A stretch of DNA of 64,000 bases from Thiobacillus sp. (GCA_019459055.1 JAIBEI010000048.1:18329-82328); one strand, 5' to 3'. Counted from the stretch's first letter, positions 16,635 to 25,423 are shown. A program made the numbers and translations. Notes: generated from the sequence alone by a model not told the origin.

Positions 16635-17975
16635 TCAGATTGCCGGGTTATCGAGGCAACGCAGCATCGCACCCGCCAGGCTACGCATGTCATCGGCGCC
16701 CGTCACATAGGGCGGCATGACATAGACCGTGTGGCCGATCGGGCGGATGAACATCCCGAGCGCCAGTGCCGCCCGATGGAAGCGGGTTGAAAATCCGGGT
16801 GTGGCGTCCGCCACGTCGAACGCCCAGATCATCCCGAGATGGCGGAAATGGCGCACCCGTGGGTGAGCGGCCACTTCTGCCAGAGCCGCAGTAAATTCGA
16901 TGGACTTGGACCGGTTGGCGGCGATCACCTGGTCGTGCTCGAAGATGTCCAGCACCGCCAGCGCGGCGCGGCAGGCGAGCGGATTGCCGGTGTAGGAATG
17001 CGAGTGCAGGAAGCCGCGCGCGGTGGCGTCGCCGTAGAACGCGGCATAGACGTCGTCGGTCGTCAGCACCGCGGACAAGGGCAGGTAGCCGCCGGTGATG
17101 CCCTTGGACAGGCAGATGAAGTCGGGGCGGATTGCGTAAGGCGAGAGCGGAGAGGCGAAAGGGGGGGCGGTCGCCTGCTCGCACGCGAACATCGTTCCGG
17201 TGCGGCCGAAGCCGACGGCGATCTCGTCGGCGATCAGGTGCACCTGATATTGGTCGCACAGTTCGCGCGCGCGGGTGAGATACGCCGGGTGATACATCGC
17301 CATGCCCGCCGCGCCCTGCACCAGCGGCTCGACGATGAAGGCGGCGGTGGTGGCGGCGTTTTCGGCAAGGTGGGCTTCCAGCGCGTCGGCGCAGCGTAGC
17401 GCGTAGGCCTCTGCCGTTTCGCCCGGCTCGGCCAGCCGCGCGTCCGGCGTGGGCACCTGCACCGAATGCCGCAGCAGGGGCGCGTAGGTGTCTTTGAACA
17501 GCGGAATATCGGTCACCGACAGCGCGCCGACGGTTTCGCCGTGGTAGCCGTTCTTGAGGCTGATGAAGCCGTTCTTTTCCGGCCGGCCCGAATTGCGCCA
17601 GTAGTGCGCGCTCATTTTCAGCGCGATTTCGGTGGCCGAGGCGCCGTCGGAGCCGTAAAAGGCATGGCCCAGCCCGGTAAGCTCTGCCAGCCGTTCTGAC
17701 AGCTCCACCACCGGGGCATGGGTGGCGCCGGCCAGCATCACGTGCTCGATTTTGCCGAGCTGGTCGATGATCGCCGCGTTGATGCGCGGGTTGCAGTGGC
17801 CGAACAGGTTGACCCACCAGCTGGAAATTGCGTCCAGATAGCGGCGGCCGTCCGGGTCGATCAACCAGGCCCCTTCGCCGCGCGCAATCGCCAGCGGCGG
17901 GGCGGCCTCCAGCTGTTTCATCTGGGTGCAGGGATGCCACACGGCGGCGCGGGTACGGTTTACAAGAGGGTCCAT
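16635..17975 (-). CDS. bioA: Adenosylmethionine-8-amino-7-oxononanoate aminotransferase
   Basis: BioA is a PLP-dependent class III aminotransferase that uses S-adenosylmethionine to convert KAPA to 7,8-diaminopelargonate in biotin synthesis. The 446-residue protein shows the BioA-typical N terminus VWHPCTQM, the DAISSWWVNLFGH motif, the cofactor aspartate stretch LIADEIAVGFGRTG and the Schiff-base lysine in SKGITGGYLPLS, followed by HSHSYTGNPLACR. I use ATG at 17975; a GTG at 17993 is also in frame. It stands alone in this window without bioF, bioD or bioB. The upstream region carries two overlapping palindromes (18077-18113). Confidence 0.95.
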   Translation of the reverse strand: MDPLVNRTRAAVWHPCTQMKQLEAAPPLAIARGEGAWLIDPDGRRYLDAISSWWVNLFGHCNPRINAAIIDQLGKIEHVMLAGATHAPVVELSERLAELTGLGHAFYGSDGASATEIALKMSAHYWRNSGRPEKNGFISLKNGYHGETVGALSVTDIPLFKDTYAPLLRHSVQVPTPDARLAEPGETAEAYALRCADALEAHLAENAATTAAFIVEPLVQGAAGMAMYHPAYLTRARELCDQYQVHLIADEIAVGFGRTGTMFACEQATAPPFASPLSPYAIRPDFICLSKGITGGYLPLSAVLTTDDVYAAFYGDATARGFLHSHSYTGNPLACRAALAVLDIFEHDQVIAANRSKSIEFTAALAEVAAHPRVRHFRHLGMIWAFDVADATPGFSTRFHRAALALGMFIRPIGHTVYVMPPYVTGADDMRSLAGAMLRCLDNPAI

Positions 17976-18076
17976 TGGGGGCAGGCCATGCACAGACCAA
18001 TCAAAGAATGGAGATTATGGACAATATAAGGGCAACACCGGGTAGAAACGCAGATGCGGCGCGCAGGACGAGAGCG

Positions 18077-18113
18077 AAAGCTGCCGGCTGCAGCTTTCAT
18101 GTCAAACATGAAA
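18077..18113. promoter_or_regulatory. Two overlapping perfect palindromes upstream of bioA
   Basis: AAAGCTGC at 18077-18084 pairs with GCAGCTTT at 18090-18097, and TTTCATG at 18095-18101 pairs with CATGAAA at 18107-18113. The stems share three bases and so exclude each other as RNA hairpins. They lie about 100 bases upstream of bioA in its leader orientation. No U-run follows, so operator use is equally possible. Confidence 0.4.
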
Positions 18114-18224
18114 CGGGACGGGGAAATGTTACTCAGGGCGGCGGTGCAACGCACGCACGCCGATGGGACGGCTCACGATTCCTGCTGGCCGACGCGGCCA
18201 TAAATGTCGGCTTCGTACTGCCTC

Positions 18225-18250
18225 GGTAACGCCCCGTGTGAGGCATTACC
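18225..18250. terminator. Possible stem-loop downstream of the thiocyanate gene run
   Basis: GGTAA-C-GCC at 18225-18233 can pair with GGC-A-TTACC at 18242-18250 with one mismatch. It lies 17 bases past the DUF1641 stop on the minus strand. There is no T-run, so it is a weak candidate for the end of the long operon. Confidence 0.25.
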
Positions 18251-18266
18251 GGCCGAACTGCTTGAA

Positions 18267-18689
18267 TTATCCCCCGCGGCTATGCTGCTCGCGCAGACTG
18301 TGGCTCATGTGCTTGCCGATGATGGACATTAGGCGGATGCCTTCCAGCACGCCGGGATCGCGTACCACGCGCATCAGGCAACCCAAGCCACCAATTGCCG
18401 GCGGGGCTGCGGAGACTTCCTGGCTCGCCGAATGAAAGGCATCGGACATCGCGATCAGCAGATTTTGGGTTTCCTGGCGATCCAGCACCTTCAGCAGATG
18501 CATCAGGCCTTCGTTGCGCGTCAGCCGATCAAGCAGGGTGATGCCTTCGCTCATGGCTCCCGCCATGCGCGTGACAATCTCGTCCGACATCGCGTCGCGT
18601 GCAGCAGTGACGAGCTGTGCGACTTCGACAAGGCGCTGCAGGTCGTCCGTGGACATTGAATCGAGTGGAATTTGAGTTTGTGTGGTCAT
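18267..18689 (-). CDS. DUF1641 family protein
   Basis: The 140-residue protein starts at ATG 18689 behind AAGGAA. It contains the DUF1641 pattern: a helical N-terminal part with VARMAG-type segments, then GGLGCLMRVVRDPGVLEGIRLMSIIGKHMSHSL at the C terminus. It is 13 bases downstream of the SQR-like gene and probably co-transcribed. DUF1641 genes are known to sit beside sulfide:quinone oxidoreductase genes in sulfur-oxidising bacteria and archaea, but their role is not established. An accessory or membrane-attachment role for the flavoprotein is a guess. Confidence 0.82.
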   Translation of the reverse strand: MTTQTQIPLDSMSTDDLQRLVEVAQLVTAARDAMSDEIVTRMAGAMSEGITLLDRLTRNEGLMHLLKVLDRQETQNLLIAMSDAFHSASQEVSAAPPAIGGLGCLMRVVRDPGVLEGIRLMSIIGKHMSHSLREQHSRGG

Positions 18690-18701
18690 GGTTGGGCTTC
18701 C

Positions 18702-19835
18702 TTAAAGCAGTCCGCGTACGCTAGTCCAGTACATCTGGTTGTAAGCCATCTTGAACCAGTGCATCGGCTTCGATGGCGTCTTCAGGTCTGGTGGGTTCTG
18801 GTAGTTGAACATCGCGTAGGTCGCGCTGTCGTGACCGGTTTCAATGAAGCAATACACCTTGCCGTCATATTCCCGTACAGGCACGCCGATCTTGATGATC
18901 GAGGCAATGTTCTCGGCCACGACTTCCGCTTCGAAGTGCGCAGCCGAACCCGTTTTGCTGACCGGAAGATTGGTGGTGTCGCCCAGCACATAGACATCGT
19001 CGTGACCGGTCATGGTCAGCTGGAAACGGTCGGTCGGGATCCATCCGCCCTCGCCGAGGTTGTTCTGCTCGATCACTTCCATGCCACGGTGCGGCGGGAT
19101 GGCGACGAGCAAGTCGTACTTGGTCTCGGTGCCTTCCTCGCTCTTCACGACCTGATTCTCGACATCGACCTCGCTAACGTTGAACAACGTCTCGTACTCG
19201 ATGCCCATGCGATCAAATTCGGGCTTGGCCCAGGTCGCGACTTCCTTGATGGTATGGATGCGGCCGATCGGATAGTGATACTTGATCTTGATCTTGTCGC
19301 GAATGCCACGTGCCTTGAAATAGTCGTGCAGGCCAAAAACGAACTCGACCGGGGCGATCGGGCACTTGTGCGGAACGCCCACGACCACGGCAACGGTGCC
19401 TTCCTGGATTTCACGCAGCTTCTTGAACAGCTTCACTGCGCCCGCTTCGGTGTAGAAGGATTCCGCGCCCTCGGCCAGGCCCGGGATGGTCTCCGGCACG
19501 ATGCGCGAGCCTGTGGCCATGATCAGGATATCGTATTGATGCACCTTGCCGCTTTTAGCGGTTACGCACTTGCTGTCGAGATCGAACTTCACTGCCGGGT
19601 CGACGTGGAAGTTGATGCTTTCTTCAAGCAGGCTCGCCTGGTCGCGATAAAGCGCGTCCGGCGCCATCTGTCCGAACGCAACATAGAGCAAGCCGGGCTG
19701 GTACATGTGCTTGTCCGACGCCGACAGCATGGTGATCCGCACTTTGCGGGCGCGAATCTCGGCAGACAGCCGCCGAGCAAGGTTGTTGGCGACAATGGTT
19801 CCGCCTGTGCCACCACCGACGACTAAGATTCTCAT
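18702..19835 (-). CDS. SQR-like FAD-dependent sulfide:quinone oxidoreductase family protein
   Basis: The 377-residue flavoprotein has the N-terminal dinucleotide motif VVGGGTGGT (residues 6-14), the ATG motif MATGS at 106-110 and the FAD-binding VLGDTTNLP at 283-291, and ends in an amphipathic tail like that of membrane-bound SQRs. Of the three redox cysteines of well-studied SQRs, Cys158 (PHKCPIAP) and Cys329 (KVYCFIETG) are present, while the region of the first one (about 125-130, GAESFYTE) has none; the remaining Cys90 lies elsewhere. In SQRs the two conserved cysteines carry the polysulfide. It begins behind AGGAGA and is followed by the DUF1641 gene. It probably oxidises sulfide or a persulfide released from carbonyl sulfide or a carrier. 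Confidence 0.85.
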   Translation of the reverse strand: MRILVVGGGTGGTIVANNLARRLSAEIRARKVRITMLSASDKHMYQPGLLYVAFGQMAPDALYRDQASLLEESINFHVDPAVKFDLDSKCVTAKSGKVHQYDILIMATGSRIVPETIPGLAEGAESFYTEAGAVKLFKKLREIQEGTVAVVVGVPHKCPIAPVEFVFGLHDYFKARGIRDKIKIKYHYPIGRIHTIKEVATWAKPEFDRMGIEYETLFNVSEVDVENQVVKSEEGTETKYDLLVAIPPHRGMEVIEQNNLGEGGWIPTDRFQLTMTGHDDVYVLGDTTNLPVSKTGSAAHFEAEVVAENIASIIKIGVPVREYDGKVYCFIETGHDSATYAMFNYQNPPDLKTPSKPMHWFKMAYNQMYWTSVRGLL

Positions 19836-19914
19836 TGCATTCTCCTATCCATAATTGACTCCCGCAACGTCATGATCCGCGGGCAGACAGACGCGCTAAA
19901 ACTCCACATCGCGA

Positions 19915-20142
19915 TTACTTCGCCTTGCGAATCTTGATGTGCCAGACGCCGTCGATCTTCTCGTTGCTGAGGATTTCATGTCCGACCTTGTTGACCCACT
20001 CCGGGACATCCGCACCGGAGCCTTCATCGGTGGACAACAATTCCAGGGTGTCGCCCACGCTGCACTGCTTCATGTGCGTGATGAGCTCCATTAGCGGGCC
20101 GGGGCAGAAGGTGTCACGTGCATCTACAATTTTGTCACTCAT
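19915..20142 (-). CDS. tusA: TusA-family sulfur carrier protein
   Basis: The 75-residue protein has the TusA hallmark CPGPLMELITHMK, with the persulfide-carrying Cys13, and the typical GDTLELLSTDEGSGADVPEWVNKVGHE continuation. TusA proteins pass sulfane sulfur between cysteines in the cytoplasm; in sulfur oxidisers they work with DsrE-type proteins and feed oxidation or biosynthesis. Here it follows the DsrE-like gene by 40 bases and precedes the SQR-like gene by 79 bases. This setting suggests a role in sulfur oxidation rather than tRNA thiolation. Confidence 0.9.
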   Translation of the reverse strand: MSDKIVDARDTFCPGPLMELITHMKQCSVGDTLELLSTDEGSGADVPEWVNKVGHEILSNEKIDGVWHIKIRKAK

Positions 20143-20182
20143 CGCTGTTTCTCCAACTCAAATAGGTTTACTACGTTGCCGA

Positions 20183-20569
20183 TTAGAACGTGAGGATTTG
20201 CCCGCCCTCGGCATCGCTCAGGAAGCGCGTCAACCCGGTGGGTGGCCCAAGCTCGGGGTCGAGGTCTTCCTTCTCAAGTTTCAGGATATCCAACACCATT
20301 GAGCAGGGCAGCAGCTTGGCGTCACCGAGCTCGACCGCTTGCTTGAATAGCTGCTTGAAAGGTGGCACGCCCTTTTGCGCCATGAGCGTTCCGATTTCGC
20401 CTTCGACGGGCGCCTCGCCGGTATGGCCCTTCACGAAGTACGGCATGGCATTCATCGACAGGAACACGGACACATCGTCCCCCGTCGCTGCCGCTACCGA
20501 TGCCATCATCGAAGCCATTTGAAGCTTTTCCCGTGTTCCCGTAAGACACACTATGCTTATTTTTGCCAT
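20183..20569 (-). CDS. DsrE-family sulfurtransferase-like protein
   Basis: The 128-residue protein has the DsrE/DsrF-like fold pattern: MAKISIVCLTGTREKLQMASMMA at the start and a conserved cysteine at residue 89 in KLLPCSMVLDIL, the place of the persulfide cysteine in DsrE2/DsrE3-type proteins. A second cysteine is at residue 8. The start follows GAGGTAGAA. It is encoded just before tusA, the classic DsrE-TusA pairing seen in sulfur-oxidising microbes. It likely receives or donates sulfane sulfur from or to TusA. Confidence 0.87.
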   Translation of the reverse strand: MAKISIVCLTGTREKLQMASMMASVAAATGDDVSVFLSMNAMPYFVKGHTGEAPVEGEIGTLMAQKGVPPFKQLFKQAVELGDAKLLPCSMVLDILKLEKEDLDPELGPPTGLTRFLSDAEGGQILTF

Positions 20570-20666
20570 GCTGGTTCTACCTCGTTCAGTCAGTTCGTTC
20601 GTTGCGATCGGCTCCGCGGCAGTGCCGCCATGCGTCCTAGCGCGATCGCGAAAAAATCAGAATTCA

Positions 20667-21512
20667 TCACCCCCGGTGCCAGCTGAAGCGCTTGATGAGC
20701 ATCACGCAGATGGTATCGAGTACAAAGCCGACAACACCGATCATCAGGATCATCGCCATGAGGTTGGCGTACTCCAGGCTTTCGCGCGCATCCTGAATGG
20801 CGTAACCGAAACCCGACGACACCCCGAGGAATTCGGCCGGGATCACCACAATCCATGCCACCCCCAGTGCAAGCCGGATGCCGGTAATCACGTCGAACAT
20901 GATCGCGGGCAGGATGATTCTCGAAACCATCTGCCAAGGCCTGGCACCGAGATTGCGTGCGACCTTGAACCAGGCCGGATCAACCTTGGCGAGGCCCGAT
21001 GCGGTTGCAAAGGCAATCGGCCAGACCGCAGCAATTGCAATCAGGAAGACAATGGCCTCATTCCAGCCTGCGAATACCACGACCGCAATCGGCTCCCAGG
21101 ACAGCGGGCTGATCATCCGCATGAACTGGAACGGCACGTTGGTCAGCCGCTGAAACCACCTCACTTGCCCCATCAGAATGCCGATCGGCACCCCGATGAG
21201 GATCGCGAGGAACAACCCCGTCCCCAGGCGATAGCCGGTCGACTCGAGCGCATCCGGAATCGTGCCGTCCTGCCAGAGCTCCGGAAGCGCCTGAACCGCT
21301 GACAAGGGGGCAAATTCAGCGAACGTGGAATTGGCCGGATCAAGGGTGACGATGTAGATGGCCAGCCACCACAACCCGAGCAGTGCCGCCAGTCCTACAA
21401 AAAAGTGCATGGACTTGTCCGACAGGTTCTTCATGTTTCGGGTGAAACAGTTGCCACTGATCCCGGCACTGACTACCCCGTTATCAGCTAACACAACATT
21501 GCCACTCATCAT
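20667..21512 (-). CDS. NitT/TauT-type ABC permease, second copy
   Basis: The 281-residue protein has six predicted helices and the EAA-type cytoplasmic loop GLAKVDPAWFKVARNLGARPWQMVSRIILPAIMFDVITGIRLALGVAWIVVIPAEFLG of the binding-protein-dependent permeases for nitrate, taurine and similar anions. It starts behind GGGAG at 21512. It is a close relative of the permease at 21673-22485 (PFQFMRMISPL and the EAA loop are nearly the same), so the two may form a heterodimer. It lies in the thiocyanate gene run between the first permease and dsrE. Thiocyanate is the likely cargo by context only. Confidence 0.9.
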   Translation of the reverse strand: MMSGNVVLADNGVVSAGISGNCFTRNMKNLSDKSMHFFVGLAALLGLWWLAIYIVTLDPANSTFAEFAPLSAVQALPELWQDGTIPDALESTGYRLGTGLFLAILIGVPIGILMGQVRWFQRLTNVPFQFMRMISPLSWEPIAVVVFAGWNEAIVFLIAIAAVWPIAFATASGLAKVDPAWFKVARNLGARPWQMVSRIILPAIMFDVITGIRLALGVAWIVVIPAEFLGVSSGFGYAIQDARESLEYANLMAMILMIGVVGFVLDTICVMLIKRFSWHRG

Positions 21513-21672
21513 AAAACTCCCACCCGTCTACCGGGCATAGCGAACGCCTATCCAGGCGTCCATTCATTCGTGTTCGGAAGCAAGACCACGAGGTGAGGCC
21601 GGATCGCTTGTCACCGACCTGCAGCCAGCGCATCCGGGCAACATGGCATCGCGCTCAAGCATGATCGACAGG

Positions 21673-22485
21673 TCAGGCGACGCCGCCACGATGCCAGCTG
21701 GCACGCTTGATCAACGCGACCAGAATGCCGTCGAGGAAATAACCGATGATGCCGATCGTGACCACCAGCGCGGTAAGGTGGTTGTACGATAAGGTTTCGC
21801 GCGCGTCTTCGATCGCGTAGCCTAGGCCGGACGTCACACCCAGGTATTCCGCGGGAACGAGCACAATCCACGCGACCCCCAGTGCGAGCCGGATGCCGGA
21901 CAGCACGTCGAACATGATTGCGGGCATGATCACTTTCGTCAGCATGTGCCACGGTTTGGCGCCGAGGTTACGCGCGACCTTGAACCATGCCGGATCCACC
22001 TTGGCCAGGCCGGCCGCGGTGGCAAACATCACCGGCCAGACCGAGGCAATGGCGATCAGGAAGATGATCGACCCGTTCCATGTCGAGAACACCAGCACCG
22101 CTAGCGGCATCCAGGCGAGCGGACTGATCATCCGTACGAACTGGAACGGCGAGTTGGTGAAGTTGTTGAACCACTTGATACGCCCCATCAGGACGCCGAT
22201 CGGCGCCCCGATCGCGATCGCGATCAACAGCCCCATGCCAAGCCGGTAGCCGCTCGCGGCTGCTGCCGCCTGAATCTTGCCCGCCGCCCACAACTCCGGA
22301 AATGCCTGGAGCGTGGGAATAAGGCCAAACGCGGTGAACGTCTTGGTTGTCGGGTTGCTCGCGATCCAGAGACTGGCGAGGAACCACAGGCCGGCGACCA
22401 AGCCAATGCCGGCCACCGCCCAGCCAAAGCGCTCAAGGAGACGCGAAAACCCGCCACCTGCGGCGGGAGTCATTGCGCTGCTCAT
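21673..22485 (-). CDS. NitT/TauT-type ABC permease, first copy
   Basis: The 270-residue protein has about six hydrophobic helices and the EAA loop GLAKVDPAWFKVARNLGAKPWHML. Its start overlaps the stop of the binding-protein gene by four bases (22482-22485), indicating coupling. A gap of 160 bases separates it from its homologue downstream. With the ATPase at 24004-24792 and the binding protein it forms a complete importer of the nitrate/taurine/sulfonate class. Import of thiocyanate is inferred from its position in the scn gene run. Confidence 0.9.
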   Translation of the reverse strand: MSSAMTPAAGGGFSRLLERFGWAVAGIGLVAGLWFLASLWIASNPTTKTFTAFGLIPTLQAFPELWAAGKIQAAAAASGYRLGMGLLIAIAIGAPIGVLMGRIKWFNNFTNSPFQFVRMISPLAWMPLAVLVFSTWNGSIIFLIAIASVWPVMFATAAGLAKVDPAWFKVARNLGAKPWHMLTKVIMPAIMFDVLSGIRLALGVAWIVLVPAEYLGVTSGLGYAIEDARETLSYNHLTALVVTIGIIGYFLDGILVALIKRASWHRGGVA

Positions 22486-23903
22486 AACTTAATCACCTCG
22501 GTCCGGGTAAACGGATCACCCTGTTGCGGAACACTCTTGTCCAGTTTCCACTTCGGATTCTTGTTCAGCGCGTTCTTGATGTAGGTGTAATTGACGAGAT
22601 CCTTTTCCACGAACTCGGGCGTCAGATCCTTCAGGAAGTCGAGATCGCCACCGACCAGTGTCTGCTTCATCTCGGTCACAACCTGACGGGTTGCACTCGG
22701 GAACGGCCAGCCCTGGAAGTTGATCCGCGACTGGCCCCATTCCGGATGCTGGATCGCAGGCGGATTGGTGTAATCGGGAACCGAGTAAAACATCATTGCG
22801 CGCTCGACCACTTCTTTCGGGAACGGCAGATACTTCTTGCCATCCTTGGAAAGCATCTGCGCCATGGCCTGACGGTTGTTGGTCAAGTGCAGCTGGGCTC
22901 CAACGATCGCGTTGTGCACGCCTTGCGCCCACTGCGCCCGCGCTGGGTCCATGGCGTCATCTTCATGCATGATGACCACGCAGCAGGGGTGGCCTTTCCA
23001 GACGTCACCCGTGAAGCGAAACATTTCACCGCCGGCACGAAGTTCACCCAGTGCGTTGAAGGGTTCGGCCACGACATACGCGTCGATCTGGCCGGCAGCC
23101 ATCGCGGGCGGCATGTCGGGCGGGTTCAGCACCAGGAAGTTACATTCATTGGGTGCCAGCTTGGCGTTTTGCGGGCGGATCACTGGCGTAATGCCTGCCT
23201 CGCGCAGCATCTTCTGGCCGATGATGTTGTGGATCGAGTACCAGTACGGCACGGCGAACTGCTTGCCGCCGAAATCCTTGATCGTCTTGATGCCGCTTTT
23301 CTTGCTGACGACGATTCCGGAACCATTGGTATGGTTCCAGGCGGTGATCTTCACCGGGAATTTGTTGTTGTAGCGCATATAGATCGGCACCGGGATCAGC
23401 ATGTGCGTCAGGTTGAAGCGCTGGGCCGAAAAGGATTCGACCAGCGGCGACCAGCCGCGGATCAGTGTCGGCGGTTCCGACTTGATGCCCTCTTTTTTGA
23501 AGAAACCCATTTCATGCGCGACCAGCAGCGTCGCCGCATCGGTTATCGGGATATAACCGATCTTCAACACCGGATCGAAGCGCTTGGAAAATTTCTTTTC
23601 CTGCGCGAAGGCCTGTGAAGACATCATGGCCCCCAGGCCGGCCAGGCCGGCCATGCCGCCCAGTGCCGCAAGGCCTTTCAGCATGCTGCGACGACTGACA
23701 CTGGTACCGAGCACGGAACCGAACAACGGGTCGTAATTGATCTCGAGATTCGGGTCCTGCATGCCGTCTGCAATGTCCGGATTCTCTGGCATGACCTGCA
23801 TGCGCGGGTCGATCATTTTTGATTTGCCACACGTCCCGCATGAACATCCATCCACATGCACCAGCGGACGCTGTGCCTGCTCTTCGTATAGATATTTCTT
23901 CAT
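22482..23903 (-). CDS. NitT/TauT-type substrate-binding protein with a Cys-rich N-terminal extension and internal Tat motif
   Basis: The 473-residue protein has an NMT1/SsuA-like binding domain from about residue 105 (KIGYIPITDAATLLVAHEMGFFKKEGI) to the C terminus. Unusually, the Tat-like motif SRRSMLK is at residues 70-76 with the hydrophobic core to about 95 and AFA cleavage site at 98-100, so roughly 68 residues precede the signal. That extension holds DGCSCGTCGKS with Cys20, Cys22 and Cys25, a likely metal or iron-sulfur ligand set. The start at 23903 is backed by TAGGAG and no later start is better. The binding domain should capture the substrate for the two downstream permeases, presumably thiocyanate by context. 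Confidence 0.9.
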   Translation of the reverse strand: MKKYLYEEQAQRPLVHVDGCSCGTCGKSKMIDPRMQVMPENPDIADGMQDPNLEINYDPLFGSVLGTSVSRRSMLKGLAALGGMAGLAGLGAMMSSQAFAQEKKFSKRFDPVLKIGYIPITDAATLLVAHEMGFFKKEGIKSEPPTLIRGWSPLVESFSAQRFNLTHMLIPVPIYMRYNNKFPVKITAWNHTNGSGIVVSKKSGIKTIKDFGGKQFAVPYWYSIHNIIGQKMLREAGITPVIRPQNAKLAPNECNFLVLNPPDMPPAMAAGQIDAYVVAEPFNALGELRAGGEMFRFTGDVWKGHPCCVVIMHEDDAMDPARAQWAQGVHNAIVGAQLHLTNNRQAMAQMLSKDGKKYLPFPKEVVERAMMFYSVPDYTNPPAIQHPEWGQSRINFQGWPFPSATRQVVTEMKQTLVGGDLDFLKDLTPEFVEKDLVNYTYIKNALNKNPKWKLDKSVPQQGDPFTRTEVIKL

Positions 23904-24003
23904 TTTCGGTCTCCTAAATAAGGGAGTCGGTTATCCCGACCGGTGTTTGCCCTCTAGCGCTTGGGACGAAGAGCAAATGCTTTTTAGACGCTGATCGGGC
24001 ATT

Positions 24004-24792
24004 TCAAGCCAAAGTCGCGGACTCCGGTTTTTTGTAGTTTGCCGCTTCCTGGAACATGGTCATCAGACGCGTACGCAAGGCTTGGACGGACGGGTCCGTG
24101 CGGTCACGGGGATCCGGCAGGTCGATGTCGAGCTCGTGAACGATGTTGCCGGGCGAGCCGGCCATGATCACGGCGCGATCGCCCATGATCACGGCCTCGT
24201 CGATGTCGTGGGTCACAAAGACAATGTTGAAACCCTTGCGCTTTGCGATGGAACGCACGTCCTTTTGCAGCGATGAACGAGTGAAGGCATCGAGTGCCGA
24301 GAACGGTTCGTCCAGCAGCAGCAACTCGGGTTCCATCACCAGGGAGCGGGCAAGCGCCACACGCTGCTGCTGACCGCCGGATAGGTCCTGCACGTTGTTG
24401 TCAGCCCAGGCCTCGAGTTCCACGAGTTTGATCGCCTCTTTGACGCGATCCTCGGTTTTCTGCTTGGACCATCGTCCGAAGCTCAAGCCAACACCGACGT
24501 TCTGGGAAACTGTCATCCAGGGAAAGAGATGCGGCGCCTGAAACATCATGACCCATCGGGGAGACGGTGCCGTAATGGCGGTGCCATCGAGCAGCACCCT
24601 GCCTTCGGTGGGCTTGTGGATCCCGGCCAGGATATGCAGCAGCGTTGATTTGCCACACCCGGAACGTCCGATGATCGCCAGCGCCTCACCCGGAGGCGAT
24701 GCCAGATCGATATGATTGAAGGTAAGCGGGCTTCGCGGCGTGTAGCGATGCGTCAGGCCCTGTATCTTGATTTCTGTTCCGCGTATTGCCAT
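24004..24792 (-). CDS. NitT/TauT-type ABC transporter ATPase
   Basis: The 262-residue ATPase has Walker A GRSGCGKST near residue 42, signature LSGGQQQRV, Walker B LLLLDEPFSALD and the switch HDIDEAVIMGDRAVIM typical of SsuB/TauB/NrtD-like proteins. Its start follows GAGGAAT. It is encoded after the scn activator gene and before the binding-protein gene, with 100 bases between it and the latter. It powers the importer formed by the two permeases. Confidence 0.93.
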   Translation of the reverse strand: MAIRGTEIKIQGLTHRYTPRSPLTFNHIDLASPPGEALAIIGRSGCGKSTLLHILAGIHKPTEGRVLLDGTAITAPSPRWVMMFQAPHLFPWMTVSQNVGVGLSFGRWSKQKTEDRVKEAIKLVELEAWADNNVQDLSGGQQQRVALARSLVMEPELLLLDEPFSALDAFTRSSLQKDVRSIAKRKGFNIVFVTHDIDEAVIMGDRAVIMAGSPGNIVHELDIDLPDPRDRTDPSVQALRTRLMTMFQEAANYKKPESATLA

Positions 24793-24965
24793 TTACCTAT
24801 TCCTCTATCGTCTGTTGCCGCCGTGCATGGCCCGCAAAGGGCTTACAGCATGACTCGGGTTGGATTCGAACAAATGCCATTCAGAAATGAATGCCGGCGA
24901 TACGCAAGCTCACTTCCACCTTGAAAATCTGGACAGTTCGCCCGGCGATGTGCCGGGCATCACCA

Positions 24966-25391
24966 TCAAACGCTGTTGAGGCGCTTTCCAACTTCTTCCA
25001 TTCGGCGAACGAGCTCACCTTCATCCACCAGACCACGCTTGATCAACGAATGCGCCAGCGCGAGGAGCTGCCGCTCGGGGAAGGGCACGTCTTCGTAAAG
25101 CGTTTCGGACAAATCGTCCTCTTCAGCACGGCGCTCGAGCGAAGGCAATGCGCAAGAGCCCGGCTCAACCTGATCGTATGGCTTGACGCAGGAATCGGCA
25201 GCGAGCATGTCGCAGGTCGCCTCCAGGTCGATCTTCCAGGGGGGATCGGGATTCGTGACGCCGTATTGCGCTGCCAGATCTTCCCAAACCCGCCCACGGC
25301 CGCGGACGTCCTCAAGTACGCCAATCGGTGTCAGATCGGTACCTTGCCAAGCGCCCGCCGCGCCGGGATTGCTTTTTTCAACTATGGCCAT
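24966..25391 (-). CDS. Thiocyanate hydrolase activator protein (P15K-like metallochaperone)
   Basis: The 141-residue protein resembles the nitrile hydratase activator/P15K family: it contains VWEDLAAQYGV and a long DEG-rich helical tail (EGELVRRMEEVGKRLNSV), and a short Cys-containing stretch ATCDMLAADSCVKPY and EPGSCALPSLERR. In Thiobacillus thioparus an activator called P15K, encoded beside scnBAC, inserts cobalt into the gamma subunit and is needed for active enzyme. The gene directly follows scnC by 32 bases here, the same arrangement. The assignment rests on size, position and family resemblance. Confidence 0.8.
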   Translation of the reverse strand: MAIVEKSNPGAAGAWQGTDLTPIGVLEDVRGRGRVWEDLAAQYGVTNPDPPWKIDLEATCDMLAADSCVKPYDQVEPGSCALPSLERRAEEDDLSETLYEDVPFPERQLLALAHSLIKRGLVDEGELVRRMEEVGKRLNSV

Positions 25392-25423
25392 GACTCACTC
25401 CTTGCTAACTGACAGCCTTGAAC

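Noticed and set aside
17957..17965. GGTTTACAA, a possible BirA operator half site
   Set aside because: It lies inside the bioA coding sequence and has no matching second half at the required spacing.
20667..24792. Nitrate transporter (NrtABCD) reading of the ABC genes
   Set aside because: The family is shared by nitrate, taurine and other anion importers, so sequence alone does not give nitrate. No nitrate assimilation genes are present, and the position favours thiocyanate.
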